Assembly: GCF_900112865.1 (NCBI RefSeq)
Contig: NZ_FONH01000003.1
Span: forward strand, 1-64,000
Reading direction: 5' to 3'
Source: Dyella marensis
GTDB taxonomy: Bacteria > Pseudomonadota > Gammaproteobacteria > Xanthomonadales > Rhodanobacteraceae
DNA length: 64,000 nt
Shown here: in pieces, positions 50,465 to 58,757 of the stretch
Layout: each line of letters begins with the position of its first letter
How positions within the stretch are numbered: position 1 is the stretch's first letter
Notes under the pieces: generated by a model
What the model saw: the letters and a program-made list of their open reading frames with translations, nothing else
Told to the model about the DNA's origin: nothing
Database searches by the model: none
Made by a program: the position numbers and the translations under genes

Positions 50465-53400
50465 TCAAGCCGGCCGCCGCGCGCCCAGCTGCACCAGAAT
50501 CTCCTGCGCCGTGCGGATCCGCTCCGCCGCCCCCGGCAATTCCAGCAGCACCTTCAGCTTGTCCTGCCCATCCAGCTTGTAGACGCGCGGCTGCCCCTGG
50601 ATCAGGCGGATGATCGCCATCGGGTCGACTTCGGGCTTGTCGCGGAAAGTGATGCGCCCGCCGTTCGGCCCGAAGTCCAGCTTGCGGATGCCCAGCGGCG
50701 TCGCCATCAGCTTGAGGCCGGCGATGGCGAACAGCGTCTTGGTCGGTTCCGGCAGCAGGCCGAAGCGGTCGATCATTTCCACCTGCAGGTCGCGCAGCGC
50801 TTCGTCGTGGCGCGCGCTGGCGATGCGCTTGTACAGGGTCAGGCGGGTGTGCACGTCGGGCAGGTAGTCGTCGGGGATCAGCGCCGGCAGGTGCAGTTCC
50901 ACTTCGGTCTCGTGCTCGGAGCTGAGGTCGAAGTCCGGCACCTTGCCCGACTTCAGCGCGCGCACCGCGCGCTCCAGCAGTTCGGTGTACAGCCCGAAGC
51001 CGATCTCCTGGATCTGGCCCGACTGCTCGTCGCCCAGCAGCTCGCCCGCGCCGCGGATTTCCAGGTCGTGCGTGGCCAGCGTGAAACCCGCGCCCAGTTC
51101 CTCCAGCGAGGCGAGTGCTTCCAGGCGCTTCTCCGCATCGGCGGTCATCGCCTTGCGGTCCGGCACGATCAGGTAGGCATAGGCACGATGGTGCGAACGG
51201 CCGACGCGGCCGCGCAGCTGGTGCAGCTGGGCCAAGCCGAAGCGGTCGGCGCGGTCGATGATGATGGTGTTGGCGGTGGGGATGTCGATGCCGGTCTCGA
51301 TGATAGTGGTGCACACCAGCACGTTGAAGCGCTGGCGATGGAAATCCGCCATCACCTGTTCCAGTTCGCGCTCGGCCATCTGGCCGTGGGCGATGCCGAT
51401 GCGCGCCTCCGGAATCAGCTCCTGCAGCTCGCGCGCGGTGCGCTCGATGCTCTCCACTTCGTTGTGCAGGAAATACACCTGGCCGCCGCGCGCCAGCTCG
51501 CGCTGGAACGCCTCGCGCACGGTGGCCGGGTCCCAGGCATTGACGAAGGTGCGCACCGCCATGCGATGCGCCGGCGGCGTGGCGATCAGCGACAGATCGC
51601 GCAGCCCGCTCATCGCCATGTTCAGCGTGCGCGGGATCGGCGTGGCGGTCATGGTGAGCAGGTCCACCTCGGCGCGCAGTTTTTTAAGCTGCTCCTTCTG
51701 GCGCACGCCGAAGCGCTGCTCCTCGTCGACGATCACCAGGCCGAGATCCTTGAAGCGGATATCCGGCTGCAGCAGCTTGTGCGTGCCCACGATCACGTCG
51801 ATCTGGCCGTCGGCCAGGCGCTTCAGCGCCTCGTTCACTTCCTTGCTCGACTTGAAGCGCGACAGCACGTCCACGCGCACCGGCCAGTCGGCGAAGCGGT
51901 CGGCGAAGTTGCGGAAGTGCTGCTGCGCCAGCAGGGTGGTCGGCACCAGCACGGCAACCTGCTTGCCGGCGGTAGCCGCGGCGAAGGCGGCGCGCAATGC
52001 CACTTCGGTCTTGCCGAAGCCGACGTCGCCGCAGATCACTCGGTCCATCGCGCGCGGCGCGGCGAGGTCGCCGAGCACGGCATCGATCGCCTGCGCCTGG
52101 TCCGGCGTTTCCTCGAACGGGAAGGTGGCGCCGAATTCCTCCACCAGCTGGCGGTCGATCGGCAGCGATTGGCCGCCGCGCGCTTCGCGCTGCGCATAGA
52201 TGGCCAGCAGTTCCGCGGCCACGTCGCGCACCTTCTCTGCGGCCTTGCGGCGCGCGCGTTCCCAGGCGTCGCCGCCCAGCGAATGCAGCGGCGCCAGTTC
52301 CGGCGCGGTGCCGGTGTAGCGGCTGACCAGGCCCAGCTGGGCCACGGGAACGTAGAGCTTGTCGCCCTTGGCGTATTCGATGGTGAGGAACTCGCCCTCG
52401 GTGCCGCCCAGCTCCATCGAGACCAGGCCCTGGTAGCGGCCCACGCCGTGGTCGACGTGCACGATCGGCGCGCCGATGGTCAGCTCGGTCAGGTCGCGGA
52501 TGATCGCGTCCGGATCGCGCGCGGCGCCGCGGCGGCGCTTGCGCTCGGTGCGCACGCGCTCGCCGTACAGCTCGCGCTCGGTCAGCACGGTGATGGCCGG
52601 CGACTTCAGCGCGAAGCCCTGCTCCAGGCCCGCGATGGCGATGGCGAACTTCGGGCCGGCGCCGTCAGCCGCCAGGAAGCGCGGCCAGCCGTCGATGCTG
52701 TCGGGCTTCAGGCCCGCCGCGGCCAGCGTCTCGATCAGCGCCTCGCGGCGGCCGGCCGAATCGGCGGCGATCAGCACGCGGCCCGGATAGCTGGCGAGGA
52801 AATGCCGCAGCGAGGTGCCGGGTTCTTCGCCCTTGCGGTTGAGCGGCAGTTCCGGCGCCGGCTGGGTGCCGACGTCGGCGGCGTGTTCGTGGCCGCTGGC
52901 GACCACTTCCACGCGCAGCCGGCGGTTGAGCTGCTCGCGCAGCTGTTCCGGCGGCAGATAGAGCTCCGCCGGCGGCAGCACCGGGCGCTCGATGTCGTGC
53001 GCGCGCTGGTCGTAGCGCTCGCCGGTCTGCTGCCAGAACTGTTCGGCCGATTCCAGCGTACCTTCGCCGAGCAGGAACACCGCGCCGTCGCCGAGGTAAT
53101 CGAACAGGGTGGCGGTCTGCTCGAAGAACAGCGGCAGGTAGTACTCGATGCCGCCGGGCGTCACGCCTTCCTTCATGTCCTGGTAGAGCGGGCAGCGGCG
53201 CACGTCGATCGGGAAGCGCTCGCGCAGCTTGCCGCGGAAATCCTTGGCGGCCTGCTCGGTGAGCGGGAATTCGCGCGCCGGCAGCAGCTCGACTTTTTCC
53301 ACCGGCTGTTGCGAGCGCTGCGTTTCCGGATCGAAGCTGCGGATCGATTCCACTTCGTCGTCGAACAGCTCGATGCGGTAGGGCTCGCCCGCGCCCATCG

Positions 53401-53923
53401 GGTAGATGTCGATCAGCGCGCCGCGCACGGCGAAGTCGCCCGGCTCGGCCACCTGCGGCACGTTGCGGTAGCCGGCCGCTTCCAGGCGGCGCTGCTCGGT
53501 GGACAGGTCCAGTTTCTGGCCCTTCTTCAGCACCAGGCCGGAACCGGTGACGTGGCTGTGCGGCGCGATGCGCTGCATCAGCGTGGCCACCGGCACCACC
53601 AGCACGCCGCGCCGGGTCGAGGGCAGGCTGTACAGGGTGGCGATGCGCTGCGAGACGATCTCCGGATGCGGGCTGAAGATGTCGTAGGGCAGGGTTTCCC
53701 AGTCGGGGAAATGCAGCACCGGCAGGTCGCCGGCGAACAGCCGCAGTTCGTCCTCCAGCGCGTGGGCGCGCTGCGTGTCGCGCGTCACGGCTACCAGCAG
53801 CCCGGCATGCGCGCGGGCGGTTTCGGCGACCAGCAGGGCGCGCGCCGAGCCATGTGGCGGCGTCCAGTAGCGGCGATGCTTGGGCGTGGTGGGAAGCGGC
53901 GGAAAGGGAATGGGGCTGGGCAT
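50465..53923 (-). CDS. mfd: Transcription-repair coupling factor Mfd
   Basis: 1152 residues. Mfd displaces stalled RNA polymerase and recruits UvrA. In order: the UvrB-like D1/D2 region, the RNA polymerase interaction domain, the SF2 helicase with Walker A GDVGFGKTE, DEEQRFG as motif II, TATPIPRTLNMAM, and the TRG region, then the C-terminal D7 domain. The ATG at 53923 (MPSPIPFPPLP) is preferred to a longer frame ending at 53980. The stop is four bases from a palindromic repeat. Confidence 0.95.
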   Translation of the reverse strand: MPSPIPFPPLPTTPKHRRYWTPPHGSARALLVAETARAHAGLLVAVTRDTQRAHALEDELRLFAGDLPVLHFPDWETLPYDIFSPHPEIVSQRIATLYSLPSTRRGVLVVPVATLMQRIAPHSHVTGSGLVLKKGQKLDLSTEQRRLEAAGYRNVPQVAEPGDFAVRGALIDIYPMGAGEPYRIELFDDEVESIRSFDPETQRSQQPVEKVELLPAREFPLTEQAAKDFRGKLRERFPIDVRRCPLYQDMKEGVTPGGIEYYLPLFFEQTATLFDYLGDGAVFLLGEGTLESAEQFWQQTGERYDQRAHDIERPVLPPAELYLPPEQLREQLNRRLRVEVVASGHEHAADVGTQPAPELPLNRKGEEPGTSLRHFLASYPGRVLIAADSAGRREALIETLAAAGLKPDSIDGWPRFLAADGAGPKFAIAIAGLEQGFALKSPAITVLTERELYGERVRTERKRRRGAARDPDAIIRDLTELTIGAPIVHVDHGVGRYQGLVSMELGGTEGEFLTIEYAKGDKLYVPVAQLGLVSRYTGTAPELAPLHSLGGDAWERARRKAAEKVRDVAAELLAIYAQREARGGQSLPIDRQLVEEFGATFPFEETPDQAQAIDAVLGDLAAPRAMDRVICGDVGFGKTEVALRAAFAAATAGKQVAVLVPTTLLAQQHFRNFADRFADWPVRVDVLSRFKSSKEVNEALKRLADGQIDVIVGTHKLLQPDIRFKDLGLVIVDEEQRFGVRQKEQLKKLRAEVDLLTMTATPIPRTLNMAMSGLRDLSLIATPPAHRMAVRTFVNAWDPATVREAFQRELARGGQVYFLHNEVESIERTARELQELIPEARIGIAHGQMAERELEQVMADFHRQRFNVLVCTTIIETGIDIPTANTIIIDRADRFGLAQLHQLRGRVGRSHHRAYAYLIVPDRKAMTADAEKRLEALASLEELGAGFTLATHDLEIRGAGELLGDEQSGQIQEIGFGLYTELLERAVRALKSGKVPDFDLSSEHETEVELHLPALIPDDYLPDVHTRLTLYKRIASARHDEALRDLQVEMIDRFGLLPEPTKTLFAIAGLKLMATPLGIRKLDFGPNGGRITFRDKPEVDPMAIIRLIQGQPRVYKLDGQDKLKVLLELPGAAERIRTAQEILVQLGARRPA

Positions 53924-54084
53924 GTGGCGCTGGCGTTTCCGTGGCGCTGCCGGGACGGCCGCACCGGTGAAAGCGGGCAAGTGTAACGCGAGCGCCCCGG
54001 CTGGCCGGGGCGTCGGAAGTCATATGGGAGTTTGCCGCCGCGTGTGCGAGACCCGCGTGGAATGCTCTGCCGGAGCCGGCCGGA

Positions 54085-54699
54085 TCAGAGCCGCAGCGCG
54101 ATCTGCGTGGTGCCGGGCTCTTCCGGGCTCAGGCGGCGCACGAAGCCCAGTTCCTTGCACAGTTGCAGCATCGGGCGGTTTTCCACCAGCACATAGCCCC
54201 ACAGCTCGGACAGGCCACGGCGGCGGCAGTCGTCGACCAGGCGCTGCATCAACAGGGCGCCCAAGCCGACGCGGGCCCAGTCGCGTTCCACCAGCACCGA
54301 GAACTCGGCGCTGTTGGCCGCCTCGTCCACATAGATGCGGCCCACGCCGCGCATTTCCGCCGGCTGCACGGTCTCGTCCATCAGCACATAGGCGCTTTCG
54401 ATGGCCGGATCGACCCGGCTCAGCCGCTGCGCCATCGGCGCCGGCAGCTCGGACATGGCGTGCAGGAAGCGACGGCGGATGTCTTCCGGCGACAGCCGGC
54501 CGAAGCAGCGCTGCAGGGCGGCCACGTCGCCCGGCTCGATCGCGCGCAGGCGCAGCTCGCGGCCGTCGCGGGTCGTTACCAGCTCGCCCTTGGCGGACGT
54601 GCGGACCTCGGCCAGCCGGGGGCGGGCGAAACGTTCGCTGCTGGGCGGGGGCAAGGGGCGACGGGCGGGGGACATATCGGTAAGAAGGTTTGCAGCCAT
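54085..54699 (-). CDS. GNAT-family acetyltransferase
   Basis: 204 residues. Acetyl-CoA-binding core VERDWARVGLGALLMQRL (R-x2-G-x-G as ARVGLG), with AEFSVLV before it and WGYVLVENRPMLQLCKELGF after, the signature of acetyltransferases attached to Pat-like enzymes. The first 45 residues are unstructured. The start at 54699 (MAANLL) is chosen for position; an ATG at 54675 is possible, and an upstream frame reaches 54741. Isolated gene; substrate unknown. Confidence 0.8.
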   Translation of the reverse strand: MAANLLTDMSPARRPLPPPSSERFARPRLAEVRTSAKGELVTTRDGRELRLRAIEPGDVAALQRCFGRLSPEDIRRRFLHAMSELPAPMAQRLSRVDPAIESAYVLMDETVQPAEMRGVGRIYVDEAANSAEFSVLVERDWARVGLGALLMQRLVDDCRRRGLSELWGYVLVENRPMLQLCKELGFVRRLSPEEPGTTQIALRL

Positions 54700-54881
54700 G
54701 TTCCGTACTTTACCGTATTGTGTGCATCGCAACATGAACAAAACTGTCGTCGGGGCGCGGCCTTACGACGCAGTCCGGTTCGTTCATGTTGCGAGCCGGC
54801 ATGTCTGTCGGAGACGCATCCAGGCCAAATCGCCACAATGCGCGGACGGTCGGCCAGGCGGCGTCGGCAAGGAGTGAAGGC

Positions 54882-55268
54882 ATGGGCAAGGCCGGCAAAG
54901 GCATCACCGCGGTTCAGCTGGAGGCCCTGTGCGGGGCCTGGCCGGGGGTGACGCGCGACATCAAATGGGGCGAGGACCTGGTCTTCAGCGTCGGCGGCAA
55001 GATGTTTGCGATCACCCGGCCCGACACCGCCGCCTACGGCCAGCGACTGGCCCTCAAGGTGGCCGACGAGCGCTTCCTGGAACTGACCGACCAGCCCGGC
55101 ATCGAACCCTCGCCCTACCTGGCACGGGCGCATTGGGTCGCCGTGACCGAGCCGCAGCGCTTCGCCACCGCCGAGCTGGAAGCGATGGTGCGCGACTCCT
55201 ACGCGCTGGTGCGCGCCAGGCTCACCAAGAAACTGCAGAAGGAGCTGGGGCCGTTGCCCTGGCTCTGA
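54882..55268 (+). CDS. MmcQ/YjbR-family protein
   Basis: 128 residues. The family fold is visible in LCGAWPGVTRDIKWGEDLVF, SVGGKMFAI and HWVAVTEPQRF, ending in a helix RARLTKKLQKELGPLP. The family folds like a CyaY-type protein and is often called DNA-binding without strong evidence. AAGGAG site before ATG 54882. A VOC gene follows after 23 bases. Confidence 0.87.
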   Translation: MGKAGKGITAVQLEALCGAWPGVTRDIKWGEDLVFSVGGKMFAITRPDTAAYGQRLALKVADERFLELTDQPGIEPSPYLARAHWVAVTEPQRFATAELEAMVRDSYALVRARLTKKLQKELGPLPWL

Positions 55269-55291
55269 TCCCCCATCCCCCTGGAGACAAC

Positions 55292-55681
55292 ATGAAACAG
55301 CATCTGGGCGCCCTGGCGCTGCTCGTGGCCGACTACGACCAGGCGATCGCCTGGTACACCCGCGTGCTCAACTTCGAACTGGTCGAAGACACCCGCCTGG
55401 ACGATGAAAAGCGCTGGGTGGTGCTGGCGCCGCGCGGTTCCAGCGAAACGCGCCTGCTGCTGGCGCGCGCCTCCAACGAGGAGCAGCGCGCCTCGATCGG
55501 CCACCAGGCCGGCGGCCGCGTGTTCCTGCTGCTCCATACCGACGATTTCTGGCGCGACTACGAGCGCATGAAGGCCGCCGGCTGCACCTTCTGCGAGGAG
55601 CCGCGCGAGGAGGCCTATGGCTTCGTGGTGGTGTTCCAGGACCTGTACGGCAACAAGTGGGACCTGCTGCAGCGCAAGTAG
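55292..55681 (+). CDS. VOC (glyoxalase/bleomycin resistance) superfamily protein
   Basis: 129 residues, one complete pair of beta-alpha-beta-beta-beta units. It opens LGALALLVADYDQAIAWYTRVLNFEL and closes YGFVVVFQDLYGNKWDLLQ. Metal ligands would be expected near HTDDFWRDYERM, and the final Glu position is Asp in KWDLLQ. The substrate cannot be told. Likely cotranscribed with the MmcQ gene. CTGGAG site before the ATG at 55292. Confidence 0.88.
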   Translation: MKQHLGALALLVADYDQAIAWYTRVLNFELVEDTRLDDEKRWVVLAPRGSSETRLLLARASNEEQRASIGHQAGGRVFLLLHTDDFWRDYERMKAAGCTFCEEPREEAYGFVVVFQDLYGNKWDLLQRK

Positions 55682-55685
55682 CGTT

Positions 55686-56594
55686 TCAGTCCGCCACGTC
55701 GGGCTCGAAGAAACTCCACGCCACGTCGGGGAAGCGCGCCTTCATGGCGCGCTCCACCGCATTGATGTTGTGGACCAGCGCGAGGTTGTCCGCCGCCGGC
55801 GCCATGCGCGCCTTCACCGAGACCATCACCTCCGGGCCCAGCTGCAGGGTGATCAGGTTCAGTACTTCGGCGACTTCCGGGCGCCCGGCGAGGAAGTCCA
55901 GCAGCTCCTGGCGGCGGCGCGGTTCGACACCCTGGCCGATCAGCAGCGCCTTCACCTCCACGGCCACGGCGATGGCCACTACCACCAGCAGTACGCCGAT
56001 GGCGATCGTGCCCACGGCGTCGAACAGCAGGTTGCCGGTGAGGATGGTCGCCAGGATTGCCAGCAAGGCCAGCGCCAGGCCGAGCAGGGCGGCGAGGTCT
56101 TCGCCGAAGATCACCAGCAGCTCGCTCGAGCGCGTCTGCTTGAACCATTGCCACAGCCCGAGCCCGTCGCGCGCCTTGTTCACTTCCTGCATGCAGCCGC
56201 GCATCGAGATGCTTTCCATCACGATGCCGAACACCAGCACGCCCACCGCCAGCCACGGGCGCTGCAGCGGCTCAGGCGAACTCAGCTTGTGCACGCCTTC
56301 GTAGATCGAAAACATGCCGCCCACGCTGAACAGCAGGATCGCCACCAGGAAGGACCAGAAATACAGCGCGCGGCCCCAGCCCAGCGGATAGTCCTCGCTG
56401 GGCGGACGCTTCGCCTGGCGCATGCCCAGCAACAGCAGGCCCTGGTTGCCGCAGTCGGCCAGCGAATGGATCGCCTCGGCCAGCATCGCGCCGGAGCCGG
56501 TCAGCACCGCGGCGGCGAGCTTGCTGACAAAGATGGCGAAGTTGGCGCCAAGCGCCAGCAGGATCGCCTTCAACGAATTCGCGTGACCGGACAT
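55686..56594 (-). CDS. Cation diffusion facilitator-family transporter
   Basis: 302 residues and six membrane helices plus a cytoplasmic C-terminal domain. The helix-two metal motif is AEAIHSLADCGNQ (HxxxD), whereas helix five has FGEDLAALLG with Glu-Asp where classic zinc CDFs have His-Asp. This pattern matches the SLC30A9/ZnT9-type branch, some members of which transport other metals, so zinc is not assured. Start 56594 ATG is clear. It is convergent with the VOC gene (5 bases). Confidence 0.87.
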   Translation of the reverse strand: MSGHANSLKAILLALGANFAIFVSKLAAAVLTGSGAMLAEAIHSLADCGNQGLLLLGMRQAKRPPSEDYPLGWGRALYFWSFLVAILLFSVGGMFSIYEGVHKLSSPEPLQRPWLAVGVLVFGIVMESISMRGCMQEVNKARDGLGLWQWFKQTRSSELLVIFGEDLAALLGLALALLAILATILTGNLLFDAVGTIAIGVLLVVVAIAVAVEVKALLIGQGVEPRRRQELLDFLAGRPEVAEVLNLITLQLGPEVMVSVKARMAPAADNLALVHNINAVERAMKARFPDVAWSFFEPDVAD

Positions 56595-56634
56595 CGATTC
56601 TTCCCTGAAATCCTGTGTAGTGAATAAGCGCGCG

Positions 56635-57147
56635 TCAGCGGATGCCGACGCCCACGCCCACGCCGAAATGCACGTTGTTCTTGCCGCTGTTCAATTCGCT
56701 GGTAGTCCACACGTGCGACTGGTTCACCTTCACCAGCGGGAATACGTAGGGCGCCTCGCCGACCTTGCCGGCACGGCTGCCGCTGATCTGGCCATCGACG
56801 GTCACCAGCGCGCCGGCCGGATAGTCCATCGATTCCACGTAGCCCGGCATGGTGGCGATGAAGCGGCCCAGGCCGCTGTCGTTGGCCTTGGGGCGCTGCG
56901 AGCCGTCGAGCGGATAGGCCAGCACTTCGATCTCGCTGTGGTCGGGCAGGTTGTTCACCGCGACCACGCGGCCGCCCCAGATCACCGGCGCGTTGCTGTA
57001 GCGCTCCGGCGCCTCGGCCACGTTGAACGGCGCGGCGGCGACGGTGCCGGTAGACTTGTAGATCGGCGCGGGCGCACAGGCGCTCAGGCCGAGCAGGGCG
57101 GCGATGGCCGCCAGGCGAAGGACGAGGTTGGCGTTCGGCGTGCGCAT
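56635..57147 (-). CDS. slp: Slp-family outer membrane lipoprotein
   Basis: 170 residues. Lipobox LLGLSAC with Cys24 predicts a lipoprotein; no Asp at +2, so outer membrane sorting is expected. The mature domain holds the Slp features VAEAPERYSNAPVIWGGRVV, then TEIEVLAYPLDGSQRP-like and GRFIATMPGYVES. Slp is a stress- and starvation-induced lipoprotein of E. coli. AGGAGA site before ATG 57147. The C-terminal end is glycine and valine repeats (FGVGVGVGIR). Confidence 0.85.
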   Translation of the reverse strand: MRTPNANLVLRLAAIAALLGLSACAPAPIYKSTGTVAAAPFNVAEAPERYSNAPVIWGGRVVAVNNLPDHSEIEVLAYPLDGSQRPKANDSGLGRFIATMPGYVESMDYPAGALVTVDGQISGSRAGKVGEAPYVFPLVKVNQSHVWTTSELNSGKNNVHFGVGVGVGIR

Positions 57148-57265
57148 GGTCGGTCTCCTGCTTGCGTCAGAAGGTCGGGATCGGAACGGCCCGGATCGAG
57201 TGTCCGCGCGCGGGCGCGAACGCGGCGCCAAGCTTAGCCGTGCGGCGGGGCGGCGCGATAGCGGC

Positions 57266-58141
57266 TCAGTCCGCTTCCTGCACCAGCCAGTCCAGGCGCC
57301 AGCTGGCCGGGCGCTCCTGCGAGAGCAGCCGGCTCATGGCGCGCAGCGGTTCGCGCAGCACCTCGTCGAGCTTCCACGGCGCATTGAGGATGACCATGCC
57401 CGAGCCGTTGAGGCGCAGCGGCGAGTCGTCCGGCCGCAGCAGCAGCTCGGCGCGCAGCGCGCGGCGCACGCCGCTGTGCTGCACCCAGCGCAGGAACGGC
57501 TGCACCTGGCTGCGCAGCTTGATCGGATACCACACCGCATACATGCCGGTGGGCCAGCGCTGCAGCGCGCCCTTCAGCGCCTGCTCGATCACCCGGTATT
57601 CGGCTTCCTGCGCCTCGTAGGGCGGGTCGATCAGCACCAGGCCGCGCTTTTCCTTCGGCGGCAGCAGTGCCTTCAGGGCTTCGTAGCCATTGCGCTCGTG
57701 CACGTGCACGCGGCGGTCGTGGCGGAACAGCTCGCGCAGGCGGGCGGCTTCTTCCGGATGCAGTTCGCACAGCTGCGCGCTGTCGATGTCGCGCAGCGCG
57801 CCGGCCGCCTGCAGCGGCGAGCCCGGATAGAGCCGCAGCCCGTCCTCGTTGCCCGGCAGTTTCAGGATCGCGTCCAGCCAGTGCCGCAGCAGCGGCGGCA
57901 GCGGGCCGGCATCCGGACCCTGGTGCAGGTCCGGGAACAGCAGGCGGGCGATGCCCTCCTTGTATTCGCCGGTCTTGCCCGCTTCGGCGCCGTCCAGCGC
58001 GTAGCAGCCGCTGCCGGCATGCGTGTCGACCAGGCAGAACGGCGTGGACTTGGCTTTCAGCGCATCGATCAGCGCGAACAGCACGGAGTGCTTGAGGACG
58101 TCGGCGAAGTTGCCGGCGTGATAGGCGTGGCGATAGTTCAT
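57266..58141 (-). CDS. rlmJ: 23S rRNA (adenine2030-N6)-methyltransferase RlmJ
   Basis: 291 residues. The N-terminal MNYRHAYHAGNFADVLKH is diagnostic, as are DTHAGSGCYAL, and the catalytic DPPY of LVLIDPPYEAQ, typical of N6-adenine methyltransferases. The start at 58141 matches the strict MNYRHAYHAGN start of RlmJ. A dispersed hairpin repeat occupies its 5' leader, ten bases upstream. Confidence 0.94.
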   Translation of the reverse strand: MNYRHAYHAGNFADVLKHSVLFALIDALKAKSTPFCLVDTHAGSGCYALDGAEAGKTGEYKEGIARLLFPDLHQGPDAGPLPPLLRHWLDAILKLPGNEDGLRLYPGSPLQAAGALRDIDSAQLCELHPEEAARLRELFRHDRRVHVHERNGYEALKALLPPKEKRGLVLIDPPYEAQEAEYRVIEQALKGALQRWPTGMYAVWYPIKLRSQVQPFLRWVQHSGVRRALRAELLLRPDDSPLRLNGSGMVILNAPWKLDEVLREPLRAMSRLLSQERPASWRLDWLVQEAD

Positions 58142-58150
58142 CCCGCCATT

Positions 58151-58224
58151 GTAGGTTGGGGTGAGCCGCAGGCGAACCCCAACGTGACGGCAACGCTGGG
58201 GTTCGCCTGCGGCTCACCCCAGCC
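58151..58224. repeat. Inverted repeat of the GTAGGTTGGGGTGAGC family, copy 6
   Basis: GTAGGTTGGGGTGAGCCGCA with inner part GGCG matched by CGCCTGCGGCTC; right arm ends CACCCCAGCC, lacking the outer CTAC. Unlike the others it lies between divergent starts (rlmJ and the copper operon), so it would be transcribed in two leaders. Confidence 0.85.
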
Positions 58225-58252
58225 AGCGCCATGCGGCGAAGCCGCTTGAAGC

Positions 58253-58266
58253 CAACTCCAGAGTTG
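58253..58266 (+). promoter_or_regulatory. CAACTC-CA-GAGTTG palindrome before the copper operon
   Basis: A perfect 14-base dyad, CAACTCCAGAGTTG, 33 bases before the first gene of the copper operon, next to TTGAAG (58246-58251) that could be a -35 box. It is placed as an operator for a MerR-like or other copper regulator might be; no regulator gene is in the window. Confidence 0.45.
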
Positions 58267-58299
58267 TTCCACCCGATACCCGCTGGCATGCTCCGGCCT

Positions 58300-58677
58300 A
58301 TGTTCCATCGCCTCTTCCCATCGCTACGCCGCTCCCGCGCCCTGTTCGCGCTGGCGCTGTGCGCGTGGCTGCTGCTGGCGAGCATGGCCTGGGCCGCGGG
58401 CGGCTGCTGCGACAGCATGCAGCCGGCGCCGGCGAAGGCGATGAGCATGGACGGCCATGCCGGCATGCATGGCATGCACGATGCGCAACCCCCGGCCCCG
58501 CACGGCCATGGCCACTGGGCCGCGGATTGCACCTGCGCGCATGCGCCGGCCAACCTGGCCGGCGTGGCGAATGTCGCCGCCGCGCATCCTTCGCCCGAGC
58601 GCCTGGGCTTGCCTCGTGGCAGCGAAGCGACGCCACAACCGCCCGCCAAACCTCCCTTGAGGCCTCCGTCGGCCTGA
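58300..58677 (+). CDS. CopL/DUF2946-like copper-responsive small protein
   Basis: 125 residues. A hydrophobic N-terminus (ALFALALCAWLLLASMAWA) acts as signal or anchor. The mature part is rich in potential copper ligands: GGCCDSMQ, MSMDGHAGMHGMHD, HGHGHW, then DCTCAHAP. In Xanthomonas, copL heads the copLAB operon and is needed for copper-induced expression; the position here, immediately before copA, matches. Start is 58300 or 58288; neither has a good ribosome site. The assignment relies on position and composition. Confidence 0.68.
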   Translation: MFHRLFPSLRRSRALFALALCAWLLLASMAWAAGGCCDSMQPAPAKAMSMDGHAGMHGMHDAQPPAPHGHGHWAADCTCAHAPANLAGVANVAAAHPSPERLGLPRGSEATPQPPAKPPLRPPSA

Positions 58678-58757
58678 TCTCCGTGACTTGCGCGGCCGTC
58701 TCGCGGCCGTTGTTTCCCATGCCTGCACGGCAGGCACGAGCATGACGGAGCATCACC

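Noticed and set aside
50807-53986. 1059-codon plus-strand frame
   Set aside because: Antisense to mfd, same composition artefact.
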